A DNA stretch of 64,000 bases from Fusibacter_A sp965140735 (GCA_965140735.1 OZ223306.1:4464001-4528000); one strand, 5' to 3'; positions 9,001 to 19,570 are shown, counted from the stretch's first letter. The notes: generated by a model not told the origin, from the letters alone. Made by a program: numbers and translations.

Positions 9001-9762
9001 ATGATAAAGCAGATTTTAATTATGACGGTACTGCTTATGGCTTTAGTATCAAGTGCCGAGACACCAGAGACGATTACTTTATGTGTTGATAGTCGAAATT
9101 GGTATCCATTTACTTTTACGGGTGATAATATTGCAAAAGGTATCCACGTTGATACAGTAAGACAGGCATTTGAAAATCTGGGATATAAAATAATGATTAA
9201 ACCCTACCCTCATAATAGATGTCTTCTAAATTTGGAAGAGGGGACAGTGGATGGGATGATTTCGATTGCTTATGATGCGACTTTGCCATATGTTGAATAT
9301 CCACCAGATGCTGTAGATGCAAAAGAATCGGCATGGCGCATAATGCAGGTCGATTATATGGTGGTATCTTATATTGATGATGATTATAGATTCTCTGGAG
9401 CAATAAGTGAACTTCCAGTACCTATTAGGATTCCACGTGGAGATCCGCTTATAAAAATTTTTCAAGAAAACAATTTAGAGATTGAAATTGGCAAGTCTGA
9501 TGAACATAATTTTCTGAAATTAATTAGAGATAAAAAAGGAACTGTCATTACAGCATCGGCAATATCCGAACTGATGGATCGCGAACCAGAGATTGCTGGC
9601 AAATTTTATGTTCATCCAACACCATTATCATCTCAGTCGTTCTATTTTGCTTTTTCCAGTAAGACGAAGCTTAAAGCGGAAAATAAACAGGCAATTTGGG
9701 ATGAAATTGCAAAATTACGAGATGACTATGTATATATGTTGGGAGTCTATTCACAATACTGA
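9001..9762 (+). CDS. Secreted family-3 solute-binding protein
   Basis: 253 residues with a cleavable signal peptide (MIKQILIMTVLLMALVSSA, then ETPETITLCVD). The mature part is a single amino-acid-type binding domain: TLCVDSRNWYPFTF, GIHVDTVRQAFENLGY, LEEGTVDGMISIAYD and a C-terminal SQSFYFAFSSKT stretch. No lipobox, so it is presumably free outside the cell or held by a partner. It begins 24 bases after the upstream binding lipoprotein and ends just before the hybrid kinase, so all three should share one message. The arrangement suggests that it presents a ligand to the kinase's extracytoplasmic domain. Ligand unknown. Confidence 0.75.
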   Translation: MIKQILIMTVLLMALVSSAETPETITLCVDSRNWYPFTFTGDNIAKGIHVDTVRQAFENLGYKIMIKPYPHNRCLLNLEEGTVDGMISIAYDATLPYVEYPPDAVDAKESAWRIMQVDYMVVSYIDDDYRFSGAISELPVPIRIPRGDPLIKIFQENNLEIEIGKSDEHNFLKLIRDKKGTVITASAISELMDREPEIAGKFYVHPTPLSSQSFYFAFSSKTKLKAENKQAIWDEIAKLRDDYVYMLGVYSQY

Positions 9763-9788
9763 TGCAGTTGCGTTTCGGGGGAATTTCA

Positions 9789-11993
9789 ATGAAATTATTT
9801 AAGAAGTTAAAAAATAGCGCATTGATGCGAACGAATATATTTATCGTTGTTATATCAACAATTGTGTTGATTAGTTTTGGTATAGCAGATTATTTCAAGA
9901 TTCGCTCTGAAATGTATGAAGATATTCAAAAATCATCGATTGATGTAAGTGAAAGGCTGAAAAGTACACTTCTTGGTCCCGTGTGGGAGTTGATTCCAGA
10001 AGAAGCGAATAAAGTGATAGAAGCAGAAATGGTAGATGAGAGAATCTATGCAATAATCGTGAAAGAACCAAACGATATCTCTGTTTTTGCAGGTAGAATA
10101 AGGGATGAAAATTGGGATGTAAAGCCAGTTGATGAGATGCCTAAAGACGATTATATCGTCAATAAAAAGCAATTGAAAATGGTCGATGAAAAATTGGGGT
10201 ATATAGAAGTTTATTTTACAACGGTATTTCTTGAAAACACACTTAGAAATTCTATTTTAAGCATTGTTTTCAAAACCCTCTTATTAGACTTGATATTATC
10301 GATTTCAATTTTCTTATTATTTCAAAAGACTGTAATTGAACCCATGTTGACATTGAGAAAAGCGGCTATAAAAATAGGGGAAAAAGAATTTGATGTTAAT
10401 ATACCTGTAAATTCCAATGATGAGTTTGGTATTTTAGCAGAAACCTTTAACTCAATGGGGCGTCAATTAAACATCAGCTTTAATGAACGCGAAAATCTTT
10501 TAGAAGAATTAAGAGATTCACATTTGAATCTTGAACAACAAGTTAAAGAAAGAACCTATCAGCTTGAAGAAACCAATAGAGAACTCGAGAAAGCTAAGCT
10601 AAAAGCTGAGGAAGCAAACAAAGCGAAAAGTGTTTTTATTGCCAATATGAGTCATGAATTGCGCACGCCGATGAATGCAATTTTAGGGTATTCACAACTG
10701 ATGCAAGGGGATAAGACGTTAAGTCATGACCAACATGAAAATCTGAATATTATTAATCGTAGTGGCGAGCATCTATTAGCGTTGATTAATGATGTATTAG
10801 AGATTGCAAAAATTGAAGCAAAGGGTTCAACTTTGAAGGTGGTTACCTTTGATTTACATGCTTTGGTTAATGATCTAGAGAGAATGTTTCAGGTGCGCAT
10901 TAATGCCAAAAAATTAAAATTTGAAATTTTGGGTATTGAGAGTATACCACATTATATCGTTTCTGACGAAAACAAATTGAGACAGATCATCATCAATCTG
11001 CTTGGAAATGCAGTTAAGTTTACAAATGAAGGCAGTATTATTATGAAATTATCTGCCAAATATAAAAATACAGATGAATTACGGCTGATCATTGAAGTTG
11101 AAGATACTGGTATGGGAATTTCAAAAGATGAATTCGACAAAGTATTTAAGTTCTTTGAACAAACAGATAGTGGATTAAAGACAGAAGGTGGAACGGGTTT
11201 AGGGTTAGCTATTAGTCGTCAATACGCGATTATGATGGGTGGCAATATTACGGTGAGCAGTGAATATGGCAAGGGCAGTACTTTCCGTTTAGAAATCGAG
11301 ACATTAGAGGGCAATGCAACTTCGACAGCTTTAGCTATGAACAGTAGAAGCGTCATTGGACTAGAAGCTGGACAAAAGCCACCACGGATACTGGTCGTTG
11401 ATGATAATGAAATCAATCGTAATCTACTTGAAAAACTGCTTGTAAGAACAGGCTTTAAGGTAAAAAAAGCTTCTAATGGTTTAGAGGCTATAGACGTTTT
11501 TGAAAAATGGAAGCCACAATTTATCTGGATGGATGTGCGCATGCCAATAATGAATGGCATTGAAGCAACGGATAGAATTCGAAAGTTAGAGGGTGGTACA
11601 GATGTTAAGATTGTAATGCTTTCAGCCAGTGTTCTCGAAGAAGATATAGAGTCTACATTAAAAAGTTGCACAAAGTTTGTTAAAAAACCTTATATTGAAA
11701 AAGAGATCTTTGAGACTATGAGTGAAGAATTGAATCTCAGATATGAGTATGAGAGCTGTGAAAACGATGATGGCATGACGACAGGGTCACTTAATGAGCT
11801 TATTCTATCGCTGTCACCAACGCTTTCTTTAGAATTGCAAGAAGCCGTATTAAGATTAAATACAATTCAAATAGAAGCCGTAATTGCTAAGATCGCTTTG
11901 GAAAATCCAACTTTGAGTAGCTTACTTAAAGAAACGATTGATAATTTTGGGCATGATTTAATTTTGTCAGCCTTGGATCACAATTCAGTGTAA
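9789..11993 (+). CDS. Hybrid sensor histidine kinase with receiver domain
   Basis: Membrane sensor kinase, 734 residues from the ATG with GGGGG 7 bases upstream (an earlier ATG at 9762 overlaps the preceding stop but lacks a ribosome site). Order: TM1 (about 13-33), extracytoplasmic domain of about 120 residues, TM2 (about 155-180), HAMP (EPMLTLRKAAIKIGEKEFDV), coiled coil, HisKA with H289 in ANMSHELRTPMNAIL, HATPase_c (NLLGNAVKFTNEG, DTGMGI, GGTGLGLAI), then a receiver (RILVVDDNEINR, WMDVRMP acceptor Asp, KKP lysine). A C-terminal tail of about 80 residues is unassigned. No separate response regulator follows, so output goes through its own receiver to an unlinked partner. The two upstream binding proteins are the likely input. 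Confidence 0.88.
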   Translation: MKLFKKLKNSALMRTNIFIVVISTIVLISFGIADYFKIRSEMYEDIQKSSIDVSERLKSTLLGPVWELIPEEANKVIEAEMVDERIYAIIVKEPNDISVFAGRIRDENWDVKPVDEMPKDDYIVNKKQLKMVDEKLGYIEVYFTTVFLENTLRNSILSIVFKTLLLDLILSISIFLLFQKTVIEPMLTLRKAAIKIGEKEFDVNIPVNSNDEFGILAETFNSMGRQLNISFNERENLLEELRDSHLNLEQQVKERTYQLEETNRELEKAKLKAEEANKAKSVFIANMSHELRTPMNAILGYSQLMQGDKTLSHDQHENLNIINRSGEHLLALINDVLEIAKIEAKGSTLKVVTFDLHALVNDLERMFQVRINAKKLKFEILGIESIPHYIVSDENKLRQIIINLLGNAVKFTNEGSIIMKLSAKYKNTDELRLIIEVEDTGMGISKDEFDKVFKFFEQTDSGLKTEGGTGLGLAISRQYAIMMGGNITVSSEYGKGSTFRLEIETLEGNATSTALAMNSRSVIGLEAGQKPPRILVVDDNEINRNLLEKLLVRTGFKVKKASNGLEAIDVFEKWKPQFIWMDVRMPIMNGIEATDRIRKLEGGTDVKIVMLSASVLEEDIESTLKSCTKFVKKPYIEKEIFETMSEELNLRYEYESCENDDGMTTGSLNELILSLSPTLSLELQEAVLRLNTIQIEAVIAKIALENPTLSSLLKETIDNFGHDLILSALDHNSV

Positions 11994-11995
11994 TT

Positions 11996-12046
11996 AAAAA
12001 CCTATTCACATTAGAATAATCGGATTCTAGTGCGGATAGGTTTTTT
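11996..12046 (+). terminator. Intrinsic terminator of the binding-protein/kinase operon
   Basis: AAAAACCTATTC with GGATAGGTTTTTT encloses an inner CATTAGAAT/GATTCTAGTG stem, followed by six T. Lies directly after the kinase stop. Confidence 0.85.
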
Positions 12047-12082
12047 ATTTAAGGTCTAAAACCAAAGAGCTCAATGATTGTT

Positions 12083-14749
12083 TTACTCAATTTGACTTTT
12101 AAGTTCTTCAAGCAATTGTTCAAGTTCATCAATAGATTCTTTAGTGAGTTCAAATTTAGTATCAATTTGTTTGATCAAGGTTTCTATAGTCTGAAGTGTC
12201 GAGTCAGGTTGTTCCTTGTTCCCAAAGAGTCTATCAAGGCCTTCTTTTAACGTAGTTTCCATGACAATTTGATCTTTATAGGCAACGATAACACGTTTCA
12301 TTTCAGGTAGACTATCTGCATTATCAGACTGTATATAAATAGGTTCCACATATAAAAGGGATGATTCGATTGGTACGACGATTAAATTGCCTCGGAGTAT
12401 GCTAGACCCTTGTTGTCCCCAAAGTGTAAACTGAGGTGAAATCACTGAATCTTGATCAATTCTAGATTCAATCATAATAGGGCCTTGAACGGTTTTATCT
12501 TTTGGAAACCTGTAGAGAAAGACTTCGCCATAATGTGGTGCATCATTTCTGGCAACAAGTAAGGAAGTCATATTCGGTTTACCCTTTGGTGTGTAAGGCA
12601 TAATTAAGGCAAACTCTGCTTTATCCTCAATTTTGAACATCACATAATTGGAAGTCATGGTTTGGACATTATCCATGTATTTTTCAGTAGCGAGATCCCA
12701 AACATCTTCACCATTATAGAAGACAACAGGGTTATCTACGTGATACTTTTGATAGACAGAAGCTTGTAAGTCAAACAAGTTCTGAGGATATCTCGTGTGT
12801 GATTCAAGCCCTATTGGAAAATCATCCCTGCTTGAAAATAGCTCTGGAAAGATGCGCTCATAGGTCAGAATTATAGGATCTTCATCATCAAAAGTATAAA
12901 AATGGACACTGCCATCATAGGCATCCACAACAACTTTTACCGAATTTCTAATATAGTTAACGGGTTCTTCTTGAAAATTAAAACGTTGTGAATAAGGATA
13001 ATAAGGTGTATCCGTATAAGCATCTATGATCCAGTAAAGCTTACCATCTGTGTCGTTTAAAACAATGTATGGATTAGAATCATATTTTAAAAAAGGTGCG
13101 ATGGCATTGACACGTTCAATGATATTTCGATGGATAATGATTTTACTGTCACTGGTAACATTATTAGAGACTAAAAGTTTTAGACTTTGTTCTCTATAAG
13201 CAAATAATAAGCGATTTATGCCGTGAAGCGTGATGCCCGCTTTACCAGAATACACGGCTTCGACGTTATCTGAACCGCTTGGATAGTCAAATTCTTTTTC
13301 GCCAGAGCCTGTAATAATATATTTATCAGTTTGTTCGCCAAAGTATATTTCTGGTCGTGTGATTTGAAGATTCGTATCTGTAATCGGTGGAATATTTTTA
13401 AAAAGGAGTTCAGGTTGTCCTTCATCAGTTACTCTGTTAACAGGTGACATGACAATCCCATAACCATGTGTATATTTGAGATATTGGTTAAGCCAAGTCA
13501 TGGCTTTGTTGTCCAGTTTGTATTGATTAAGTTCTCTAGGCGTTATGAATACTTGTGTGTACTCACCATCAATATGATAGCGATCTACATCAATATCATA
13601 AAAATCATAGTATAGTCTGATACTTTGAATTTGGTTGAAAGTTTGCTTAAGTGGTCTAGAATCATTGATTCGAATATTTTTTATAGTCTCGTCATTTGTT
13701 TCAATTGATTTTTGTGTCAGATTTTCATCATAAGGGTACTCCACAAGGTCTACTGCATTTAGATTATAGGCCTTTTGTGTGAAATTAATATTGTAATTCA
13801 AATATTCGGTCTCTTTGGAAATTTCATCTGGTTCAACTACAAGCTGTTGAACAACACTTCCCACTATTGTAAAGAGGATGCCTGCCACTATGAGCATAAC
13901 GGGTCCTGCAAGAAAAAGACGCAGTTTGTTTTTGTGAAAGGCGATAATTGTCAATACTGCTGAAAACACTGCAAGTAGAGCATATGCGCGATAAGACCAT
14001 AGTGTCACAGCAATATCCGTATAGCTGGCACCAAATGCTACGCCACGTGTAGAATAGAGCAGTTCATATGTGTTGGTTAAATAGAAGCCACTAAGCAATA
14101 AGAAGCAAAAGGCGAGTAAATAGCTGATTTTTTTAAAAAGACTTCTTAAGAAAGGGCCCTTTAAACTGTTGGCGATTGTATCCAGTGTGATATCCATAAA
14201 ATTCGTATATCTTTGATTGATCAATATAAATTCAAGTAGAGCAGTCCCTAAAATAATCATCCCGAGGAATACGATCAAAAGCCCCATGAGTATTCTCAAG
14301 AAAGGAAGAACGAAGATATAGAAACTGATGTCCAAATTGTAGATTGGATCGGGTTGGCTAAAAGAAACGGCATGGATCATCTTAAGGAAATCAAGCCATA
14401 AGCTGTTAGTAATCACAAGAGCAAAAAGAGCACCAATGACAAATCCCACGAGAGCATTATACTTTTTAACTGGATTTTCTTTAACCCTGACGTCGTGAAG
14501 TCTTGGATATGCGAGATAGGACTTGTAAATCATTCGAAAATAAATGGTCAAAAATAAGCTTAAAAATAACCAAATAGGGATAAATAGAGCAAATTTTGTG
14601 AAGAGTCGTGTCAAGAATACACTTTCGAAATGAACCGATTTAAACCACATAAAATCAGTGATTAAACCAATCCCTTTACCAAATATGAGTATTACAACAA
14701 TGACAAGACCAATTAAAAGCCGGATAAGATTTTTTTTGGGATTAAACAT
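12083..14749 (-). CDS. UPF0182 family large membrane protein
   Basis: 888 residues from the ATG preceded by GGAGG (an upstream in-frame ATG at 14761 overlaps that site). Residues 1 to about 310 hold seven hydrophobic helices; the remaining 580 residues form a hydrophilic, probably extracytoplasmic domain with family motifs such as YTHGYGIVMSPVNRV, RPEIYFGEQTD, NYIRNSVKVVVDAYDG and a closing coiled coil. This is the build of the UPF0182 family found in Firmicutes, Actinobacteria and Cyanobacteria. No biochemical function is established for the family. It stands alone between two signalling operons and converges on the kinase operon, with the terminator at 11996-12046 between them. Confidence 0.88.
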   Translation of the reverse strand: MFNPKKNLIRLLIGLVIVVILIFGKGIGLITDFMWFKSVHFESVFLTRLFTKFALFIPIWLFLSLFLTIYFRMIYKSYLAYPRLHDVRVKENPVKKYNALVGFVIGALFALVITNSLWLDFLKMIHAVSFSQPDPIYNLDISFYIFVLPFLRILMGLLIVFLGMIILGTALLEFILINQRYTNFMDITLDTIANSLKGPFLRSLFKKISYLLAFCFLLLSGFYLTNTYELLYSTRGVAFGASYTDIAVTLWSYRAYALLAVFSAVLTIIAFHKNKLRLFLAGPVMLIVAGILFTIVGSVVQQLVVEPDEISKETEYLNYNINFTQKAYNLNAVDLVEYPYDENLTQKSIETNDETIKNIRINDSRPLKQTFNQIQSIRLYYDFYDIDVDRYHIDGEYTQVFITPRELNQYKLDNKAMTWLNQYLKYTHGYGIVMSPVNRVTDEGQPELLFKNIPPITDTNLQITRPEIYFGEQTDKYIITGSGEKEFDYPSGSDNVEAVYSGKAGITLHGINRLLFAYREQSLKLLVSNNVTSDSKIIIHRNIIERVNAIAPFLKYDSNPYIVLNDTDGKLYWIIDAYTDTPYYPYSQRFNFQEEPVNYIRNSVKVVVDAYDGSVHFYTFDDEDPIILTYERIFPELFSSRDDFPIGLESHTRYPQNLFDLQASVYQKYHVDNPVVFYNGEDVWDLATEKYMDNVQTMTSNYVMFKIEDKAEFALIMPYTPKGKPNMTSLLVARNDAPHYGEVFLYRFPKDKTVQGPIMIESRIDQDSVISPQFTLWGQQGSSILRGNLIVVPIESSLLYVEPIYIQSDNADSLPEMKRVIVAYKDQIVMETTLKEGLDRLFGNKEQPDSTLQTIETLIKQIDTKFELTKESIDELEQLLEELKSQIE

Positions 14750-15000
14750 AATTGCCTCCATTTGAGATCTATTAAACTGATTTTTTATTTAGTATGTAAG
14801 TTTATACCCTAAATTGTTAATTAAATTGATCTATTTAAATAATTTTACGCATAGAAGAGGTTATTTTCTATGGATAATTACCATAGATTTCTATAAATAG
14901 CTAAATAATAAAAAAATAGTTGTAGATAAATGATAATAGGGGTATGAAATAAAGTAGTGTAACAGGTCAAAATTAATAAAGTTATAATAGGGGGATTAAG

Positions 15001-18000
15001 ATGAGGTTCATCAGTAGATACAAAATTAAAACAAGGCTTTATTTAGTAATGATATTTGCTTTGCTTGCGATTTTCTGTATTTCAGTTTATTCAATAAACA
15101 CGACGAAAAAAGTAGGTGATCTGGTAAATGAAATAAGAGAACATCCTTTAATGGTCTCAAATTTAGCCGCAGATTCAAAGCGTCTTATTACAAAGATTAT
15201 TAAAAGTTATCAAGAAGCCTATATAGAAATGGATCCTTTAAAGAAAGAGAGTTATGAACAAAAAATCGCAGATAATGAAATTGAATTGGATACGAACATG
15301 AGTAAAATACAAGAACTTATTTTAGGCGTTGAAGGAGAAAATTTAGCTCAAGAAACCGTGAATAATATCAAAAGGTGGGACAATGGCAACGTGGACTTAT
15401 TGAATCAAATTTATGATATGGATCAACATGAGTTGTTAAGACCCACTTTTATTGACGACTTACAGAGTGAACAACTAGACATACAAAACCAACTCAGTGC
15501 TATTCAAAGTTATGCTAAGAATAAGGCAGAAGGTATGAATGAGCAAGCAATGGAAATTGAACGAAAAGCACAGAAAAATATTCTTTTTGCAGGGGCAATA
15601 TTAATCCTTTTTATTTTTGTTTTTACAATGATGATCATTAGAAATTTATTGGAGTCTGTGAATAAACTTAAATTAACGATGTCAAACAGTGTAGAAAAAA
15701 ATCAATTTTTGAAAGTTGATTGGACTGGAAATGATGAAATAACAGATGTATCTAAACATTACAACACTTTAATTGGTCAGCTAGAGCGACAATTCAACAT
15801 GAGGCTTGGTGTAAATGATCTGTCAAATGTAATTTCTGGAGATTTGAGTTTAGAGGCACTTTCAAAAAACTCAATTTCTACATTGTCTGAATTCACAAAT
15901 TCAGGAAATGGTGTTTTGTATCTATATAAGGATGAAGAAAAAAGACTCTATTTAACAGCCTCTTATGCTTTTACTCAAAATCAGAAGATGATGAGTGAAG
16001 TGGCACTTGGAGAAAGTTTAATTGGCCAAGTTGCTCTAGAGAAGAAGGTTATTTTACTTAGGGATATTACCATAGAAGAAGGTCAAATTAACACAGGTCT
16101 TATAAGTGGTGCACCTGTAAATATTATCGGTATCCCCCTTATTTTCGAAGATCAACTTTGCGGCGTTATTGAATTGGCTTCATTTAATAATTTTGATGCG
16201 CCTACAATAGAATATTTAAATTATGCAGCTGAAATGATTGCAATTCGAATTTATGCCACAGTACAAAAAGAAAGAATACATCTTTTGCTGGATAAGGCGG
16301 TAGAAACAAATGCGTTGCTTGAATCACAAAAAAGAGAAGTTATCCAAAAATCAGAAGAACTGACTCAAAACAATGCTCAATTGAGTGTGTTGTTTGAAAA
16401 AAGTAAGCATCAAGCAGAAGATCTGCAAGCTCAACAGGAAGAACTTAGACAAAATAATGAGGAACTTGAAGAACAATCTAGAGCTCTAAGAGAATCCGAA
16501 GAAAAACTTCGGCTACAACAAGAGGAACTCAAGGTTACTAATGAGGAACTTGAGACTCATAGTCGACAACTAGAAGAGCAGAAGAGACGTTTAGATGAAA
16601 AAAATAAAATGTTGGTTAGTGCACAACAAGAACTTGTTAAAAAAGCAGAAGCTTTACAATTGAATAATAAGTATAAGTCGGAATTCCTAGCAAATATGTC
16701 ACATGAATTGAGGACTCCGCTTAATAGTATATTGGTTCTGTCCCAACTTTTAAAAGATAAATCAGAAAAGAGCCCATTATCTGATAAAGAAAGAGAATTT
16801 GCAAGTACAATTCATTCAGCTGGAGAGGATTTATTAGTATTAATCAATGATGTACTCGATTTATCTAAAGTGGAAGCGGGAAAATTGGTTATCCAAAGAG
16901 AAAAAGTTTATTTAGAGATGATTATAGAAGAAAATAAAAAATTATTTGATCCCATGGCAGAATTAAGGACTTTAGATTTGAGGTTTTCTATTGATTCAGA
17001 TTTACCAGATTATATTGAATCAGATGCATTAAGAATCAATCAAGTCATTAGAAACTTAATTTCAAATGCGATTAAATTTACACCTGAAGGACATATCTCT
17101 GTTCGGTTTAGAAAGTTAAATGAGACTGAAGTTGAGAAACTGAAGATATCAGAGTCTGATTATATTGCAGTTGAAGTTAGTGACACTGGTATTGGGATTC
17201 CTAAAGATAAGATGGATGTCGTCTTTGAAGCCTTTAAACAATCAGATGGGACTACGAGTAGACAATATGGTGGCACTGGCCTTGGACTTACTATTTCACT
17301 AGAGATTGCTCATCTCTTAGGTGGTGATATTGTCCATGAAAGTGAAGAAAATGTTGGCAGTCAATTTTCATTTATAATCCCTAAAGAAATGCCTAAAATC
17401 AGTTCGAAGCTAGAGGTGGTCAATGCTATTGATGTGGTCAATACCATCGATATGGTGAATCACTTTGATACTTTAAAACTAGAAAAGGGTCAGGCTGAGA
17501 GGAGCAGAATTGAGAACACAATAGAAACTAATGGTGATAATTCAACACATGAAAAGAGGCTATTGATTATAGAAGATGATCTTGCCTTTGCTCAAATAAT
17601 TGCAGATTTAGCAGAGGAAAAAGGGTATACAGTGAATAATGCCTATACTGGAAAAGAAGGTTTTGAAATGGCTAAAAAGTGGCAACCTGCGGGCATTGTC
17701 TTAGATATAGGGTTGCCAGATATGGATGGTATGGCGTTGGCTCAGAAATTGTCCAAAGAAAAAGTGACTCAGTATATTCCAATTCATATTATATCAGGGA
17801 CTGAAACACTAAGTGATATGAATTTTATGGAGGAAATACCTAAAAGCATTATAGGCTTTTTAAAGAAACCAGTGGATATCAAAATGATTTATAAGACTTT
17901 ATCCAAACTTGAAAGTTTTGATATGAAGGGGGTGGATCAAATCTTAGTCGTCGGTAGTTGTGGTGATGAGGATTTCGAAAAATTTACTCAACTGGGACAG

Positions 18001-18720
18001 TTTAAGATTAAGAAAGTTTTAACAGGTAAAGAGGCTTTTGCCGAACTAGAATCTCAAGTATATGGTTGTATTATTTTAGATATTAGATTATCTGATATCA
18101 GCGGTATTGAATTTATGCGAACTTTGAGAAATTCACTTTCCATTCAAACACCGATTATTATCTATACAGATGAAAAAATTAATTTGGATGAAATGGATGA
18201 TATTAATCAGTATACAGAAACGATTATTTTAAAAGGTCAAAAATCAAGAGAGCGATTAGTGGATGAAGTCACTTTGTTCTTATTTGATATCAATCAAAAC
18301 AGCACTATAAAAATGTCTGCTCATGAGTTTATAGATGACGACATAAAAGCGCTGGCAGGTGTTCAAGTGTTACTAGCAGATGATGACAACAGAAATATAT
18401 TTGCTATAAAACATTTATTAGAGCAGAGCGGTGTAGAGGTTGTTATAGCAAAAGATGGTATAGAGGCAGTTTCAAAATTTGAGTCAAATAAAATTGATCT
18501 AATTCTTATGGATATTATGATGCCAAGAATGGATGGCTTTGAGGCAATGAGGCTTATTAGAGAATCTTCTAAAGGACATGATATTCCAATTATTGCGTTG
18601 ACGGCTAAAGCCATGGCTGCAGATCGAGATAAGTGTATTGATGCAGGTGCAAATGATTATCTCGTTAAGCCTGTAGATACTAAAAAGTTGTTGTCAATGA
18701 TTAAAGTGTGGCTCTCATGA
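15001..18720 (+). CDS. Giant hybrid histidine kinase (TM-HAMP-GAF-HK-three receivers)
   Basis: 1239-residue sensor. Order: TM1 (about 12-30), extracytoplasmic helical region, TM2 (about 193-214), HAMP-like segment, GAF (about 275-425), long coiled coil with repeated NEELE heptads (about 430-560), HisKA with H568 in ANMSHELRTPLNSIL, HATPase_c (NLISNAIKFTPEG, GGTGLGLTI), then three receivers at about 852-970, 978-1095 and 1120-1237. Receiver 1 (LLIIEDDLAF, VLDIGLPDMDG) and 3 (VLLADDDNRN, LMDIMMPRMDG) are complete. Receiver 2 starts LVVGSCGDED and so lacks the usual acidic pair, although it keeps an Asp in ILDIRLSDISG. It overlaps cheR by four bases (ATGA), and CheR, CheB and a REC-GGDEF protein follow, giving a kinase that feeds methylation and c-di-GMP outputs. 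Confidence 0.88.
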   Translation: MRFISRYKIKTRLYLVMIFALLAIFCISVYSINTTKKVGDLVNEIREHPLMVSNLAADSKRLITKIIKSYQEAYIEMDPLKKESYEQKIADNEIELDTNMSKIQELILGVEGENLAQETVNNIKRWDNGNVDLLNQIYDMDQHELLRPTFIDDLQSEQLDIQNQLSAIQSYAKNKAEGMNEQAMEIERKAQKNILFAGAILILFIFVFTMMIIRNLLESVNKLKLTMSNSVEKNQFLKVDWTGNDEITDVSKHYNTLIGQLERQFNMRLGVNDLSNVISGDLSLEALSKNSISTLSEFTNSGNGVLYLYKDEEKRLYLTASYAFTQNQKMMSEVALGESLIGQVALEKKVILLRDITIEEGQINTGLISGAPVNIIGIPLIFEDQLCGVIELASFNNFDAPTIEYLNYAAEMIAIRIYATVQKERIHLLLDKAVETNALLESQKREVIQKSEELTQNNAQLSVLFEKSKHQAEDLQAQQEELRQNNEELEEQSRALRESEEKLRLQQEELKVTNEELETHSRQLEEQKRRLDEKNKMLVSAQQELVKKAEALQLNNKYKSEFLANMSHELRTPLNSILVLSQLLKDKSEKSPLSDKEREFASTIHSAGEDLLVLINDVLDLSKVEAGKLVIQREKVYLEMIIEENKKLFDPMAELRTLDLRFSIDSDLPDYIESDALRINQVIRNLISNAIKFTPEGHISVRFRKLNETEVEKLKISESDYIAVEVSDTGIGIPKDKMDVVFEAFKQSDGTTSRQYGGTGLGLTISLEIAHLLGGDIVHESEENVGSQFSFIIPKEMPKISSKLEVVNAIDVVNTIDMVNHFDTLKLEKGQAERSRIENTIETNGDNSTHEKRLLIIEDDLAFAQIIADLAEEKGYTVNNAYTGKEGFEMAKKWQPAGIVLDIGLPDMDGMALAQKLSKEKVTQYIPIHIISGTETLSDMNFMEEIPKSIIGFLKKPVDIKMIYKTLSKLESFDMKGVDQILVVGSCGDEDFEKFTQLGQFKIKKVLTGKEAFAELESQVYGCIILDIRLSDISGIEFMRTLRNSLSIQTPIIIYTDEKINLDEMDDINQYTETIILKGQKSRERLVDEVTLFLFDINQNSTIKMSAHEFIDDDIKALAGVQVLLADDDNRNIFAIKHLLEQSGVEVVIAKDGIEAVSKFESNKIDLILMDIMMPRMDGFEAMRLIRESSKGHDIPIIALTAKAMAADRDKCIDAGANDYLVKPVDTKKLLSMIKVWLS

Positions 18721-19562
18721 CCAGTGAATTCAAAGTTAAATACAATGATGAGGATATAGAGACTGCTCTGTTTATCGAGGCGATTAAACTGAAATATGGT
18801 TATAATTTCAGTGGATATTCAAGAGCACATATTAAAAGACGTATTCAAAATAGACTGGCTAAAAGTGATTGCAATAACATCATGGAGCTGGCACATAGGG
18901 CGATTAAAGATGAGTCCTTTTTCAGAGAAGTTCTATCAGATTTTTCAATTAACGTAACAGAGATGTTTAGAGATCCGGATTTTTTTAAGTATTTGAGAAA
19001 CGAAATTATACCTGTATTGGCAACGTATCCTCAAATTAAAATTTGGCATGCAGGGTGTGCTTCAGGAGAAGAAGCTTACTCAATGGCAATTATTCTCAAA
19101 GAAGCAGGGATACTTCATCGTTGTCAGATTTATGCGACAGATTTTAACAGTCGTACATTGTCTAAAGCAAAAGAGGGGATATACGATTTAGAGGCAATTA
19201 AGGATTACACCAAAAATTATAATTTATCTGGCGGCATTTATTCTTTTTCAGATTATTATATTGCAAAGTATGATCATGCTATTTTAAATTCAGATTTGAA
19301 GCAAAATATTGTTTTTGCGGAGCACAACTTAGTAACTGATGGCTCTTTTGGCGAAATGAATTTGATACTTTGTAGAAATGTACTTATTTATTTTGAAAAG
19401 ACGTTACAAGATGAGGTGAATCAATTGTTTTTAGATAGTTTATCAAAAGGTGGTTATCTTTGCTTAGGCTCAAAAGAGGCACTTGAACAAGGCATGATAG
19501 AAAATTATTTTGACACTGTCAATGAGCTTTTCAAGATATATCGTAAGAAGAGAAAAGTGTAG
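18717..19562 (+). CDS. cheR: CheR-type protein-glutamate methyltransferase
   Basis: SAM-dependent methyltransferase, 281 residues from the ATG that overlaps the upstream stop as ATGA (a GTG 9 bases earlier is an alternative). N-terminal helical CheR domain (GYNFSGYSRAHIKRRIQNRL) and C-terminal Rossmann domain with IWHAGCASGEEAYSMA (SAM motif I), DFNSRTLSKAKEG and LILCRNVLIYF. No TPR or pentapeptide-binding extension. It sits between a giant hybrid kinase and cheB, with no cheA or cheW nearby. Its substrate may therefore be the kinase's own long coiled coil or a nearby MCP rather than the main chemotaxis array; that is inference. Confidence 0.9.
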   Translation: MTSEFKVKYNDEDIETALFIEAIKLKYGYNFSGYSRAHIKRRIQNRLAKSDCNNIMELAHRAIKDESFFREVLSDFSINVTEMFRDPDFFKYLRNEIIPVLATYPQIKIWHAGCASGEEAYSMAIILKEAGILHRCQIYATDFNSRTLSKAKEGIYDLEAIKDYTKNYNLSGGIYSFSDYYIAKYDHAILNSDLKQNIVFAEHNLVTDGSFGEMNLILCRNVLIYFEKTLQDEVNQLFLDSLSKGGYLCLGSKEALEQGMIENYFDTVNELFKIYRKKRKV

Positions 19563-19570
19563 GGATTAAT

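Noticed and set aside
9762..9788. Upstream ATG of the hybrid kinase
   Set aside because: It has no ribosome site and adds an unusual LRFGG stretch before a normal cytosolic/TM start; the ATG at 9789 follows GGGGG at good spacing.
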